A DNA stretch of 64,000 bases from Sphingomonadaceae bacterium (GTDB lineage Bacteria > Pseudomonadota > Alphaproteobacteria > Sphingomonadales > Sphingomonadaceae): assembly GCA_024236195.1 (NCBI GenBank), contig JACKKZ010000004.1:62001-126000 (forward strand). Reading direction: 5' to 3'. The notes beneath the pieces are model-generated. The model made no database searches and was not told the origin of the DNA. It worked only from the letters and a program-made list of their open reading frames with translations. Shown here in pieces: positions 1-8,038 of this stretch. The first letter of the stretch is position 1, and every line of letters starts with the position of its first letter. The position numbers were made by a program, and so were the translations under genes.

Positions 1-270
1 AGCATTCTTCTTGGATACACCCGCAATCGAGAAGGGTTGGCATGGGAAGCCCGCGAGCAGGACATCAAATTCCGGGATCAAGTCCGGATCTTCTGAGAAG
101 GGGCGAATATCACCTGCCAGTTTGTGATTGTCTCGAAAATTGGTTTGATAGGTCCTTTGTGCGTACTTGTCCCATTCTGACGTGAATACGCAGTGCCCAC
201 CAATTCCGTCAAAGCCTATACGAAGACCGCCAATACCGGCAAAAAGGTCGATAAAGCGGAAATGGGACAA
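1..270 (-). CDS. DNA cytosine-5 methyltransferase, N-terminal part (runs off the window)
   Basis: Transfers a methyl group from SAM to C5 of cytosine in DNA. The 90 visible codons contain motif I (FIDLFAGIGGLRIGF, about residues 6-20) and motif IV with the catalytic Cys (GFPCQPFS, about residues 77-84), so this is the N-terminal half of a Dcm-type enzyme. The start is a TTG at 268-270, preceded by a strong ribosome binding site (AAGGAGGAGG, 276-285) and an in-frame TAG just upstream; no ATG fits. Base composition and codons (ATA, CGA, AAT) are more AT-rich than the neighbouring genes, which suggests horizontal acquisition. The partner restriction gene, if any, lies outside the window, so a solitary methyltransferase cannot be excluded. 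Confidence 0.92.
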   Translation of the reverse strand, partial: MSHFRFIDLFAGIGGLRIGFDGIGGHCVFTSEWDKYAQRTYQTNFRDNHKLAGDIRPFSEDPDLIPEFDVLLAGFPCQPFSIAGVSKKNA

Positions 271-283
271 GGAAGCCTCCTCC

Positions 284-301
284 TTAGGCAATTTTGCCTA
301 A
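284..301. promoter_or_regulatory. Palindrome overlapping the methyltransferase RBS (possible autoregulatory operator)
   Basis: TTAGGCAATTTTGCCTAA forms two perfect 8-base arms around a TT centre. One arm touches the Shine-Dalgarno sequence of the downstream methyltransferase. A C-protein or the methyltransferase itself could bind here to limit expression, as in many restriction-modification systems. The binding factor is inferred; only the symmetry and position are seen. Confidence 0.5.
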
Positions 302-561
302 CGTGAAACATTAGTGGAACATCATCAAGTGTAATTGGGTAAGTTTGATCGGGATTGGATGAGTTTTCCCCATCAAGACAGCCCGCACCACCGCCGCCAC
401 GCGCCGTTCCGCGATTGCTGGTGCAATCGCTCCATGCGCCGCGTGACGTCGAACGGGTTCGGCTAGGGCCGACCCGCCGGCCGGATTGCGCGATGCGCGT
501 GCCGCGCACCGGCTTCTAGCTTGCTGTTTGCTCCGCAAACATCTGCGCTAGGCGCCTTCGC
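302..561. other. Gap with a composition boundary, no gene seen
   Basis: The left 70 bases continue the AT-rich character of the methyltransferase side; from about position 380 the sequence becomes GC-rich like the rest of the window. The reading frames here have atypical composition and no recognisable domain. The change in composition may mark the edge of an acquired segment. No tRNA or clear attachment repeat is visible. Confidence 0.4.
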
Positions 562-1459
562 TTAATCCCACCCATCATCCTTCAGCGTCCGCACCCGCGG
601 CCCGCTGTCTTCCACCACCACCTCCTCCGCCGGTGCCGGGACAAACCCCTCCGGCGGGCGGGTCAGGTCCTCCAGCGTGCGTTCGGCTTTGGGTTTGACG
701 TAATGCGGATGCTCCGGGTCGTTCCAGGGGGAGTAGCCCTGTTCCTGGTCCTCCGCTTCGATCCGGGCGGCTTCGTCCCAGGCGGCGCGGGCGCGGGGGC
801 TCATATTGGCGAGGCGGCGCTCGCGGATGCCTTCGAGGAAGTCGTCGAGCTGTTCGTCCATCCCGGCATATTCCTCCGCTTCTTCGCGCGCGCGTTCGGC
901 CTCCCATTCGGCGCGCCATTCCTTGCGTTTGCGGGAGAGGAGCTGCTGGTCCACCGCGTTCAGCCCGGCGGGGCCGCTGCCGCGGGCGAAGCGGTGCGGG
1001 GCGCGGTTGCGGAGCATGAACCCCCGCCTGCGCGGGGGCAGGCATCAGCAGCCGGTCATTATAGACGCGGCGGGTGCCGATGATCTTGCCGTAAGCATAG
1101 ACGGGGACTTCGACGCCGTTGAGCGCGCGCTCCATTGCAACGTCTTCGATCCGCTCGATGCCGAGGTCGAGCGCGGCCTGCCAAGCGGCGCGGAAGCCCT
1201 CTGCGCCGGGCTGGCGGCGCAAGTAATAGGCGCTTTCCGGGGTCAGCCCCACCGCATTGGCGGCGGCGCGGACGCTGCCGTAATCGGCGAGCTTCTCGAT
1301 AAAGCCGCGCTGGCGCTCGGGCGTCCAGCCATTGTGGCGTTTGCATTTGCGTGGGACGGGGGTGAAGTCGGGCAGCTGCGTGGCGCGTTTGGGGGCAGGG
1401 TCCGGCTCGGGCGCGGCGTCAGGAGCGGGGAGGGCGGGCGTGTCGGGTGGCGTGCTCAT
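562..1459 (-). pseudogene. HTH-like hypothetical protein, frameshifted by a 22-bp palindromic insertion
   Basis: Two frames join into one protein. The first part starts at 1459 with a Pro/Ala-rich leader (STPPDTPALPAP) and a helix-turn-helix-like segment (SVRAAANAVGLTPESAYYLRR). It reads through RRVYNDRLLM and then shifts frame. The second part continues MLRNRAPHRFARG and ends with an acidic, charged tail. The break coincides exactly with a 22-bp hairpin sequence (1021-1042). Removing those 22 bases restores a single frame reading LLMFMLRNR. The product may be a DNA-binding or terminase-small-subunit-like protein, but I do not recognise a named family. It is probably non-functional, or the two halves may persist as separate short proteins. 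Confidence 0.72.
1021..1042. repeat. Short palindromic repeat element inserted in a gene
   Basis: Two 7-base arms (CCCCCGC and GCGGGGG) flank the loop CTGC and are followed by CAGG. The same architecture (7-base arms, CTGC loop, CAGGCA tail) recurs at 4529-4552, so this is a repeat family rather than local chance. Here it lies inside a coding frame and shifts it by one base. Confidence 0.75.
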
Positions 1460-1526
1460 CCGCCAGTGTGGAGCAGAAAAGTGCGATGTAGGAAAGTTCC
1501 GGTGCGGGGGAGGGGCTTGCGGTGGC

Positions 1527-1943
1527 TCAGGCGCCCGCCCACAGCGCATTGAGCGCAGGGAGCAAGTGGTCGCGATGCTGCGCCGGGATGCGGGCGAGGA
1601 GGCTGGCTTCGAAGGCCTCGATCACCTCCAGCGCCTCGGCCAGCTTGGCGCGGCCTGCCCTGGTCAGCTCCAGCCCTTGCGACTTGCCGTCAATCGGGCT
1701 GCGCTCCACCCAGCCGGCATCCTCCAGCCGCTTGAGCAGGGGGACCATGTTGGCGCGCTGGATATCGAGCGCACGGCCAATCGCGCTGGCGGTGCTGAGC
1801 GGGTTCGAATCGACCAGGATCAGCACGCTGGCATCGACCTGGCGCAGCCCCAGCGGGTCGAGCCGTGCGGCCAGCTCTGCCGTGGCCGATGAGGCCGCGC
1901 GGCGCAGCGCATAACCGGGCTTGTCTCGCAGCTTCTCGTCCAT
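1527..1943 (-). CDS. MarR-family transcriptional regulator
   Basis: A 138-aa winged-helix regulator. The core includes VDASVLILVDSNP and a recognition-helix region (TASAIGRALDIQRANMVPLL), followed by the wing (GLELTRAGRAKLAEA) and a C-terminal dimer helix. It is divergent from the hydroxycinnamoyl-CoA hydratase gene, with a 15-bp palindrome in the shared intergenic region. In Sphingobium SYK-6 the MarR protein FerC represses ferBA and responds to hydroxycinnamoyl-CoA; by position this is the likely counterpart. The ATG at 1943 was chosen because the protein then starts MDEKLRDKPG; an upstream ATG at 1985 would run across the operator. Confidence 0.87.
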   Translation of the reverse strand: MDEKLRDKPGYALRRAASSATAELAARLDPLGLRQVDASVLILVDSNPLSTASAIGRALDIQRANMVPLLKRLEDAGWVERSPIDGKSQGLELTRAGRAKLAEALEVIEAFEASLLARIPAQHRDHLLPALNALWAGA

Positions 1944-1986
1944 GGCCACAGGATAGCGTTTGTTGTTGCGTATAGCAATCAGCATT

Positions 1987-2001
1987 GTTATGACTCATAA
2001 C
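1987..2001. promoter_or_regulatory. Operator-like palindrome between the MarR gene and the hydratase gene
   Basis: GTTATGACTCATAAC has two 7-base arms around a central C. It lies 34 bases upstream of the hydratase start and 44 bases from the MarR start. A plausible -35 (TTGCGT) with a -10 (TTATGA) for the hydratase operon overlaps it, so binding of the MarR protein would block transcription. Regulator assignment is inference. Confidence 0.6.
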
Positions 2002-2034
2002 TATAAAGCGCGAGTCACAGAGGAGCATAGCGCC

Positions 2035-2886
2035 ATGTCCACCGCACCTGCTGATCGTCCCGAAGAGGATACCGTCCGTTTCGAAGTGAAGGACGATATC
2101 GCCTGGGTCTGGTTCAACCGCCCGGAAAAGCGCAATTGCATGAGCCCCAAGCTCAACCGCCGGATGAAGGCGGTGCTGGAAGAGCTGGAATTTCGCGACG
2201 ATGTGAAGGTGCTGGTGCTCACCGGCGAAGGCGATGCCTGGTCGGCGGGCATGGACCTGAAAGAATATTTCCGCGAAACCGAGGCGCAGGGCCTGGGCGC
2301 AATCCGCAAGAGCCAGCGCGAAAGCTATGGCTGGTTCGAGCGGCTGCGCTGGTATGAGAAACCGACCGTGGCGATGATCAATGGCTGGTGCTTCGGCGGC
2401 GGCTATGGCCCGCTGTTCGGCTGCGACATTGCGATTGCCAGCGAAGATGCGCAGTTCGGCCTGTCGGAAATAAACTGGGGTATCTTGCCCGGTGGCGGCG
2501 CGTCCAAGGTGGCGCAGGAACTGATGCCCTTCCGCAAGGCCATGTATCACGCGATGATGGGCGAGAACCTGACCGGCAAGCAAGCCGAGGAACAGGGTCT
2601 GGTGACCGAAGCGGTCCCGGCTGACCAGCTCAAGGCGCGCGTCCTCGAAATCTGCAATGCGCTGAAAAAGAAGGATACGCATGCCTTGCGTGCAACCAAA
2701 TGGACCATGCGGCGTATGGTCGATATGACCTATGACAACGGCCTAGAATACCAGATCCGCGCACAGGAAGCGCTGCACAGCTTCGGCGGTGCGGCGGCCC
2801 GCAAGGAAGCCACGCGCCAGTTCCTCGACGAGAAGAGCTTCAAGCCGGGGCTGGGCACGTTTGACACGTCAAAGGTCAAGGACTGA
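2035..2886 (+). CDS. ferB: p-hydroxycinnamoyl-CoA hydratase/lyase (feruloyl-CoA to vanillin type)
   Basis: A 283-aa crotonase-fold enzyme. It hydrates feruloyl- or coumaroyl-CoA and cleaves the product to the aromatic aldehyde (vanillin or 4-hydroxybenzaldehyde) and acetyl-CoA in the cytoplasm. The N-terminal VWFNRPEKRNCMSPKLNRRM and the GWCFGGGYGPLFGCD oxyanion region are typical of the FerB/Ech/HCHL group rather than ordinary enoyl-CoA hydratases. The ATG at 2035 follows GAGGAGCATAGCGCC, which gives a good ribosome binding site. An acyl-CoA ligase follows 17 bases downstream, so the two form a ferulate or coumarate catabolic operon under the divergent MarR regulator. Confidence 0.9.
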   Translation: MSTAPADRPEEDTVRFEVKDDIAWVWFNRPEKRNCMSPKLNRRMKAVLEELEFRDDVKVLVLTGEGDAWSAGMDLKEYFRETEAQGLGAIRKSQRESYGWFERLRWYEKPTVAMINGWCFGGGYGPLFGCDIAIASEDAQFGLSEINWGILPGGGASKVAQELMPFRKAMYHAMMGENLTGKQAEEQGLVTEAVPADQLKARVLEICNALKKKDTHALRATKWTMRRMVDMTYDNGLEYQIRAQEALHSFGGAAARKEATRQFLDEKSFKPGLGTFDTSKVKD

Positions 2887-2903
2887 CAGCGGAGTCACCC
2901 CTG

Positions 2904-4409
2904 ATGGACATGCTCTTTGATCCCATTGCGACCTATGCCCGCTCCACCCCGGCCCGATTGGCGGTGGTGGACATGGCCGATGGCCGCCAATGGACCTATC
3001 GCGCATTGCACTGCGCCGTGGACCGGCTCGCGGCGTGGCTGGCCAGCGAATTTGGCCCCAATAGCGGGCAGCGTATCGCCACGCTGACGAAGAACTGCGC
3101 TGAGATGGTCGTGCTGCAATATGCGACTGTTCGCAGTGGCTGCATTTTCGTGCCCTTCAACTGGCGCCTCGCCAGTGCCGAGATCGAGGCGCTGGCAGCG
3201 GATGCCGAACCGGCTGTAGTGTTCCCGCAAGCCGGGTTCGAAGCTCCTGCGGCCGCACAGCGTGTGATCCCGATCGAAGACATGCTGCAACTGGGCGAGG
3301 AAGGCACGGCCCCGCCAGCCGATGCCCGGCGGCCTTTCGAGGACGTCTCCTGCCTGCTCTACACATCGGGCACCAGCGGGCGGCCCAAGGGCGTGATGCT
3401 GTCGGAGCGCACCAATTTCTGGGGCTGCACCGGCTTCATCCTCGGCAATGACGTGTCGATGCACTCGCGCTTCCTGTGCGATATGCCGCTGTTCCACACG
3501 GCGGGCCTCCACGCCGCCTGCCGCACGCCGATACAGGCGGGGGCGACGGTTTATGTCACACCCGGTTTCGACCCGGTGCTGACGCTGGAGCGGTTGTCTG
3601 ACCCGGAGCTGGGCATCACCCATTATTTCTCCGTCCCGCAAATGGCGGCCACCCTGTGGAACCAGCCGACATTCGATGCAGCCAAGCTGCGCAACATCAA
3701 GGTCTGGGCGATTGGCGGCGCGCCCAATCCCAAGGCACAGAGCGAACGCTTCGTTGCCGCAGGCGTGCGGATCGGCGAGGGCTTCGGCATGTCCGAAACC
3801 GGGTCCAATTTCGGGATGCCGGTGAGCGATCCCGCAACGCTGCTGGCCAAGGCCGGGTCTTGCGGCCTGCCATGGGTGACTATCGAACCCAAGATCGCGG
3901 ACGACGATGGCAATCCCCTACCGGATGGCGAGACCGGCGAATTGTGGCTGCGCGGGCCGAGTGTGGCTCTGGGATACTGGAACCAGCCGGACCTGACCGC
4001 GACCGCTTTCCCCGATGGCTGGTTCCGCACCGGCGATGCCGCGATGCGCGACGAAGACGGCTTCTACTACATCATGGACCGCAAGAAGGACATGTACATC
4101 TCCGGCGGCGAAAACGTCTATCCGGCTGAAGTAGAGGCGGCACTGGCGGAATTGCCGGAAGTGGCCGAGGCGGCGATTGTCGGGGTGCCCGATGAACGCT
4201 GGGGCGAAGTCGGCCGGGCCTATGTCATCCCCACTCCCGGCAAGAGCATCACGGCCGAAGAGGTCATCGCCCATTGCACGGCGCGGCTGGCGAAATTCAA
4301 AGTGCCCAAGACGGCGGTGATCACCGACCACATCCAGCGCACGGCCAGCGGCAAGGTGCAGAAACACGTGATGCGCGCGCGGGCGATTGAGGAATTGGGT
4401 TTGGGGTAG
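2904..4409 (+). CDS. AMP-forming acyl-CoA ligase, probably feruloyl/coumaroyl-CoA synthetase
   Basis: A 501-aa ANL-superfamily enzyme that activates a carboxylic acid to its CoA thioester through an acyl-AMP. Motifs seen: P-loop LLYTSGTSGRPKG (about 151-163), GEGFGMSETG (A5, about 291-300), GWFRTGD (A7/A8, about 372-378) and catalytic Lys in ASGKVQK near the C-terminus. The substrate is inferred from the upstream hydratase/lyase: ferulate, p-coumarate or caffeate. SYK-6 FerA is ADP-forming, so this operon uses a different ligase family for the same step. The end is followed by a repeat-rich convergent gap. Confidence 0.85.
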   Translation: MDMLFDPIATYARSTPARLAVVDMADGRQWTYRALHCAVDRLAAWLASEFGPNSGQRIATLTKNCAEMVVLQYATVRSGCIFVPFNWRLASAEIEALAADAEPAVVFPQAGFEAPAAAQRVIPIEDMLQLGEEGTAPPADARRPFEDVSCLLYTSGTSGRPKGVMLSERTNFWGCTGFILGNDVSMHSRFLCDMPLFHTAGLHAACRTPIQAGATVYVTPGFDPVLTLERLSDPELGITHYFSVPQMAATLWNQPTFDAAKLRNIKVWAIGGAPNPKAQSERFVAAGVRIGEGFGMSETGSNFGMPVSDPATLLAKAGSCGLPWVTIEPKIADDDGNPLPDGETGELWLRGPSVALGYWNQPDLTATAFPDGWFRTGDAAMRDEDGFYYIMDRKKDMYISGGENVYPAEVEAALAELPEVAEAAIVGVPDERWGEVGRAYVIPTPGKSITAEEVIAHCTARLAKFKVPKTAVITDHIQRTASGKVQKHVMRARAIEELGLG

Positions 4410-4716
4410 GCAAAATCTAGCTCTTCCCGAAGTCACTCAGAGAATTTCATAACTCGTCGCCCCGTGCTTGACACGGGGCAGGGCTATACTTCGAGAGCGA
4501 ACGCCGGAAGAAAAGCCTAGCCCCGCATCCCCGGCCTGCGCCGGGGCAGGCAAGTGCGGGCTGACGAATTTGGTGCGGTCGCAAGGGGTGGTGGCGATGC
4601 GTCAGCATCGCTCGCGCAGCGACCTTGCGCCTTGCCTCCACCACCCCCAACCCCCTCCTCTAAAGAAGAGGGGGCTAAATTACGTGCTTGAACGACGCCA
4701 AAAGAGACTGCCCGGT
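4410..4716. repeat. Mosaic of short palindromic repeats in a convergent gap
   Basis: No gene is seen here. At least four hairpins are stacked. 4459-4479: GCCCCGTG/CACGGGGC arms. 4522-4560: outer CCCGCA/TGCGGG around inner CCCCGGC/GCCGGGG with the CTGC loop, matching the element inserted at 1021. 4594-4611: GCGATGC/GCATCGC, nested inside GGTGGTGG/CCACCACC arms. 4651-4674: CCCCCTCCTC/GAAGAGGGGG with one mismatch. Such REP-like clusters at the 3' ends of convergent genes can stop transcription or stabilise mRNA. Confidence 0.65.
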
Positions 4717-5295
4717 CTACTCAATCACGAGGAAATAGCGCACCGGCTTCTCGCCGGGATTGCTGACCTTGATCGAATAGCGACCGCTATAGGGCGGGGT
4801 CCAGCGGCAGTTGCGCGGATTGCCGGGATCGGGCGCGCAGACATTGCGTTCACGCTGGTCGTGGATCTGCACTGCCAGCGCGGCCTTGCTCTTCCCCGAT
4901 AGCGAAACGCTGGCCTTCTTGCCGCCCTCAAACAGCTGGTTGGTGGAGAGGGTTGCGCCCGGCTCTAGTACGCCGCTGCGATAGGCTGGCCCGAGCAGGC
5001 GACCGCGCAAGGGCGGGCGGCGATCCTCCGGCAAGGCGGCGCTCCAGCGGGTGAGCACGTCTGCTTCACCCTCTGCCGGTTTCAGCCCAAGCCGCTGCAG
5101 CACCAGCACGGCCCGTTCATGGCGGGCTTCATCCACCCCTTCGCTGTCAGCGGCAATGGCGAACAGGCGTGCAGCAGTCTCTGCCCGGTCTTCGCCCAGA
5201 TATTCGCTGGCGGCGAGAGCAGGCGCGGGTTCTTGCGACGTGGCGCAGGCGGGCAGGGTCAGGCAGGCGAGGAACGGCAGGACAATTTGTCGCAT
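4717..5295 (-). CDS. Putative lipoprotein of unknown function
   Basis: A 192-aa protein with a lipoprotein signal peptide (IVLPFLACLTLPACATS; lipobox LPAC), so probably anchored in an envelope membrane. The C-terminal half (ALAVQIHDQRERNVCAPDPG ... YSGRYSIKVSNPG) resembles a small beta-sandwich domain of the kind that binds ligands outside the cell, but no named family is recognised. The ATG at 5295 overlaps the TGA of the upstream histidine kinase gene by one base, so the lipoprotein is the third gene of the response regulator/kinase operon and may be an accessory sensor or a target of that system. Confidence 0.7.
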   Translation of the reverse strand: MRQIVLPFLACLTLPACATSQEPAPALAASEYLGEDRAETAARLFAIAADSEGVDEARHERAVLVLQRLGLKPAEGEADVLTRWSAALPEDRRPPLRGRLLGPAYRSGVLEPGATLSTNQLFEGGKKASVSLSGKSKAALAVQIHDQRERNVCAPDPGNPRNCRWTPPYSGRYSIKVSNPGEKPVRYFLVIE

Positions 5296-6623
5296 CACAT
5301 TGGCTCCACCATGAAATGGGCACCTGTCGCGCTTTCGGCCAGCACCAGCCGCAAGCCGTGACGTTCGGCGATTGCGCGGGCGAGGGCAAGCCCCAGACCG
5401 TGGCCGCTGGCATCGCTCTTGTCCGCGCGCACGAAACGGTCAAAAATGCTTTCGCGCTTTTCGGCCGGGACACCGGGGCCGTCATCACGCACATGGATGC
5501 GCGGGCCGGGGGCCAGCTCCAGCGTCACGGTTCCGCCTTTGGGCACATATTTGATGGCGTTATCGAGCAGGTTGGAAAGCAGGCGGCTGAGCTGCATCGG
5601 TTCCGCCTCAAAGGTGATGCCGGGCGATATCTGTGTCTGGAAGCCCAGCCCCGCATCTTCGAAACTGCCTTCATACAGTTCGGCAAGTTGCTCCAGCAAT
5701 TCGGAAAGATTGATCAGTTCCAGCCCGGCCCGATCGCCGCGACGGGCTTCGTTGGAGGCAATATCGAGCAGAGAATCCAGCAACCCGGCAACGCCGCGAA
5801 TGTCCTTGCGCGCCTGCGACAGCGGGCCTGTGCCGTCGGGCTCCGGGTTGGCGGCCAGCGCTTTCACCAGCTTTTGGTCGAGGTGCATGAGCGGCGTGCG
5901 GATTTCATGCGCGACATTGTCCGACATATGCTTGTGCATCCGCAGCAGCCGCGCCTGTCGAGCAAGTGTTCCCGCGCTGTTGGCGGCCAGTTCGTCTATC
6001 TCGTCCGGCTCGGCGGGCAGTTGCTGCAAGCCCTCCAGCTGGCTTTCGCCGGGATCGCGGAACAGGGCGTTAATATGCGCCACCCGGCGGGCAAGTGAGC
6101 CGCTGGTCGCCCGGGCTATCCACCAGACCACCAGCACCACCAGTAGGCCCGCCACAAGGAACACGGCAATGACGCGCCATTGCGCGGCGCGGTCTGCGGA
6201 ATATTCACGGGCCACCAGCAGGTCGAGATTCTCGTCCAGCCGGGCCGTGCGGGCATAGACCGCTGCGCCGCCGGGCAGAGTGATGAAACCACGCTGCGAG
6301 GTGGCGGGATTGAGGCTGGGCCAGCTTGCAATATCCCCGGCAAGCGACTTGCCGCTTTCCGCCAGCAGGTAGTGCGTCTTGCGCCCGTCCAGCTCTTCCA
6401 CTTCATAGCGGTCAGCCAGCCGGGCCAGCAATTCTGCGCGCCCGCCACTGGCGTAGATGTCGACCAGGCCCGCCACATCGGTCGCGGTGTTTTCTTCCAG
6501 AGACCGGCGCATGGCCTGCTCCAGCGTGGCCCAGGTCACGCCGCCCAGCAGCAGCACCGCCACCACCGCGACAAGGATCGCATTACGTGCGAGCCGGGAG
6601 AATATGGAACGGGTGAGAGGCAT
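5295..6623 (-). CDS. Membrane sensor histidine kinase
   Basis: A 442-aa two-component kinase. Two membrane segments (about 14-32 and 148-168) bracket a roughly 115-residue periplasmic sensor with no recognised ligand motif. A HAMP-like linker follows. The phosphorylation site is in VAHEIRTPL (His near residue 238), the N box in LLSNLLDNAIKY, and the G boxes in VRDDGPGVP and GHGLGLALARAI. The full set of catalytic motifs is intact. It lies directly downstream of an OmpR-type regulator (18-base gap), which is its likely partner. The signal is unknown. Confidence 0.9.
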   Translation of the reverse strand: MPLTRSIFSRLARNAILVAVVAVLLLGGVTWATLEQAMRRSLEENTATDVAGLVDIYASGGRAELLARLADRYEVEELDGRKTHYLLAESGKSLAGDIASWPSLNPATSQRGFITLPGGAAVYARTARLDENLDLLVAREYSADRAAQWRVIAVFLVAGLLVVLVVWWIARATSGSLARRVAHINALFRDPGESQLEGLQQLPAEPDEIDELAANSAGTLARQARLLRMHKHMSDNVAHEIRTPLMHLDQKLVKALAANPEPDGTGPLSQARKDIRGVAGLLDSLLDIASNEARRGDRAGLELINLSELLEQLAELYEGSFEDAGLGFQTQISPGITFEAEPMQLSRLLSNLLDNAIKYVPKGGTVTLELAPGPRIHVRDDGPGVPAEKRESIFDRFVRADKSDASGHGLGLALARAIAERHGLRLVLAESATGAHFMVEPM

Positions 6624-6641
6624 GAAGTGTGTGATCCGGCC

Positions 6642-7343
6642 TTACTCGCCGCGCGTCAGGCGGTAACCTGCGCCCCAGATCGTCTCCAGGGCGGGCTTGT
6701 CAAAGCCATCTTCCAGCTTGCGCCGCAGCCGCCCGATATTGACGTCCACCACATTGGTCTGCGGATCGAAATTCATCTTCCACACATCGCGCAGCAACAT
6801 TTCGCGGGTCACTGTTTCGCCTGCATTTTCCATGAAATAGCGGAACAGTTCGAATTCCTTGGGGCTGAGGGGAATATGCTTGCCGCTGCGAAAGGCCGTG
6901 CGGGCCTTCACATGGCATTCGAAGGCACCAAACAGGATTACCGCACCTTGCGCCTGCCCGCTGGCGCGGCGATGCAGCGCGCGGACACGGGCGACCAGTT
7001 CCTCTGGCTCATAGGGCTTGCCCAGATAATCATCGACCCCGGCATCGAGCCCTTCGATCCGGTTTTCGCTGCGGGCAAGGGCAGACAGCATCAGCACCGG
7101 CACATCCAGCCCCGCAGCGCGCAAGCGTTCGACGATCTGCAGCCCTTCCATGTCGGGCAACATGCGGTCGAGAATGATAACGTCGAAACTCTGCATACCT
7201 GCGCGGCGCAGGCCCGCTTCGCCGGTCGCTTCCCAGCTGACCCGGTCACCATGGGTGGCAGCCAGTTCGACCACTGCGCGAGCGGCATCGGCGTCGTCCT
7301 CGACATAGAGGATTTCTAGTCCGTCCGTGGCTGGCTTTGCCAT
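6642..7343 (-). CDS. OmpR-family response regulator
   Basis: A 233-aa DNA-binding regulator. The receiver domain starts EILYVEDDADAAR, has the phosphoacceptor Asp in VIILDRMLPD (about residue 57) and the conserved Lys in YLGKPYEPEELVAR. The C-terminal OmpR winged helix ends KPALETIWGAGYRLTRGE. It is first in the operon with the histidine kinase and lipoprotein. The start at 7343 is preferred because it leaves a short lead before the receiver; the alternative ATG at 7373 adds ten residues. Confidence 0.9.
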   Translation of the reverse strand: MAKPATDGLEILYVEDDADAARAVVELAATHGDRVSWEATGEAGLRRAGMQSFDVIILDRMLPDMEGLQIVERLRAAGLDVPVLMLSALARSENRIEGLDAGVDDYLGKPYEPEELVARVRALHRRASGQAQGAVILFGAFECHVKARTAFRSGKHIPLSPKEFELFRYFMENAGETVTREMLLRDVWKMNFDPQTNVVDVNIGRLRRKLEDGFDKPALETIWGAGYRLTRGE

Positions 7344-7480
7344 AAGGGTTGGCTGCTCCCCTGCCTGCTGCATGCTGTTGCCCCTTGTTGCACCGGGGAA
7401 TCCCGGAATTTCAAGGGAAAAGCGCTAGGGCAGGGGAGGGAGATTGTCCCGTTACAATGGCTGTTAGGTTGGCAGACGGA

Positions 7481-8038
7481 TTACAGTTTCCCGAACTTGC
7501 CTTCATAAGCGGCCATGTCATCATCAGCGAGCAAGCGGGCCTGTTCCACCCAATTGTCACGCCGGATGCGCCCCTCGAAGCGTCCGAGCCGGGCGTCGAT
7601 CCGGTCAATATCCGCATCGCTCCATGCGGCAATCTGCTCGAACTGGGTAACATCCAGTGACTTGAGCAGCTCCACCAGCTTGGGGCCTACCCCCTTGATC
7701 CGGGTCAGATCGTCAGCGGTTTCTTCCTGCACCGAATGACCGGCTTCGGCATGTTCCAGCTGCTCGTCCTCCACCGCAGCGGCAACCGCTGCGCCAACAC
7801 CGGCCAGCCCCTCTGGCACTGCTGGCGGGACCGGTACAGCCTCCTTGCGAGCAGCGGGCGGCGCATCAATCAGGGCCTGGTTGCGCGCGGCCCGGTCTGC
7901 CCCTTCATCCAGCGTGTCACCCTTGGTCGTTTCCACCCGTGTGCGGCGGGTCGCAACGAAGACAAACCATGCCACGGCAATGCCGATCAGCAGGGCGACC
8001 AGGAAAATCGGCCAGTTTGCTTGCAGCAATTCGCTCAC
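7481..8038 (-). CDS. Membrane-anchored protein with helix-hairpin-helix-like domain
   Basis: A 185-aa protein with one N-terminal membrane segment (IFLVALLIGIAVAWFVFVAT), a charged Ala/Pro-rich linker and a C-terminal domain (LTRIKGVGPKLVELLKSLDV, then IDRIDARLGRFEGRIRRDNW). The C-terminal domain looks like the helix-hairpin-helix fold found next to some ribosomal-protein-L21-like or NADH dehydrogenase-associated proteins. It starts with GTG, overlapping the stop codon of the 42-aa membrane peptide upstream (GTGA). The function is unknown; a role at the membrane, possibly with nucleic acid, is only a guess from the fold. Confidence 0.7.
   Translation of the reverse strand: MSELLQANWPIFLVALLIGIAVAWFVFVATRRTRVETTKGDTLDEGADRAARNQALIDAPPAARKEAVPVPPAVPEGLAGVGAAVAAAVEDEQLEHAEAGHSVQEETADDLTRIKGVGPKLVELLKSLDVTQFEQIAAWSDADIDRIDARLGRFEGRIRRDNWVEQARLLADDDMAAYEGKFGKL

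Noticed and set aside
575..1549. A continuous 324-aa frame through the gene at 1.0-1.46 kb
   Set aside because: After LLM the residues become low-complexity Pro/Arg/Ala text typical of a wrong frame; the true continuation is in the other frame beyond the 22-bp repeat.
4410..4716. CRISPR-like repeat array
   Set aside because: The hairpins differ from each other and are not regularly spaced; no cas genes are near.
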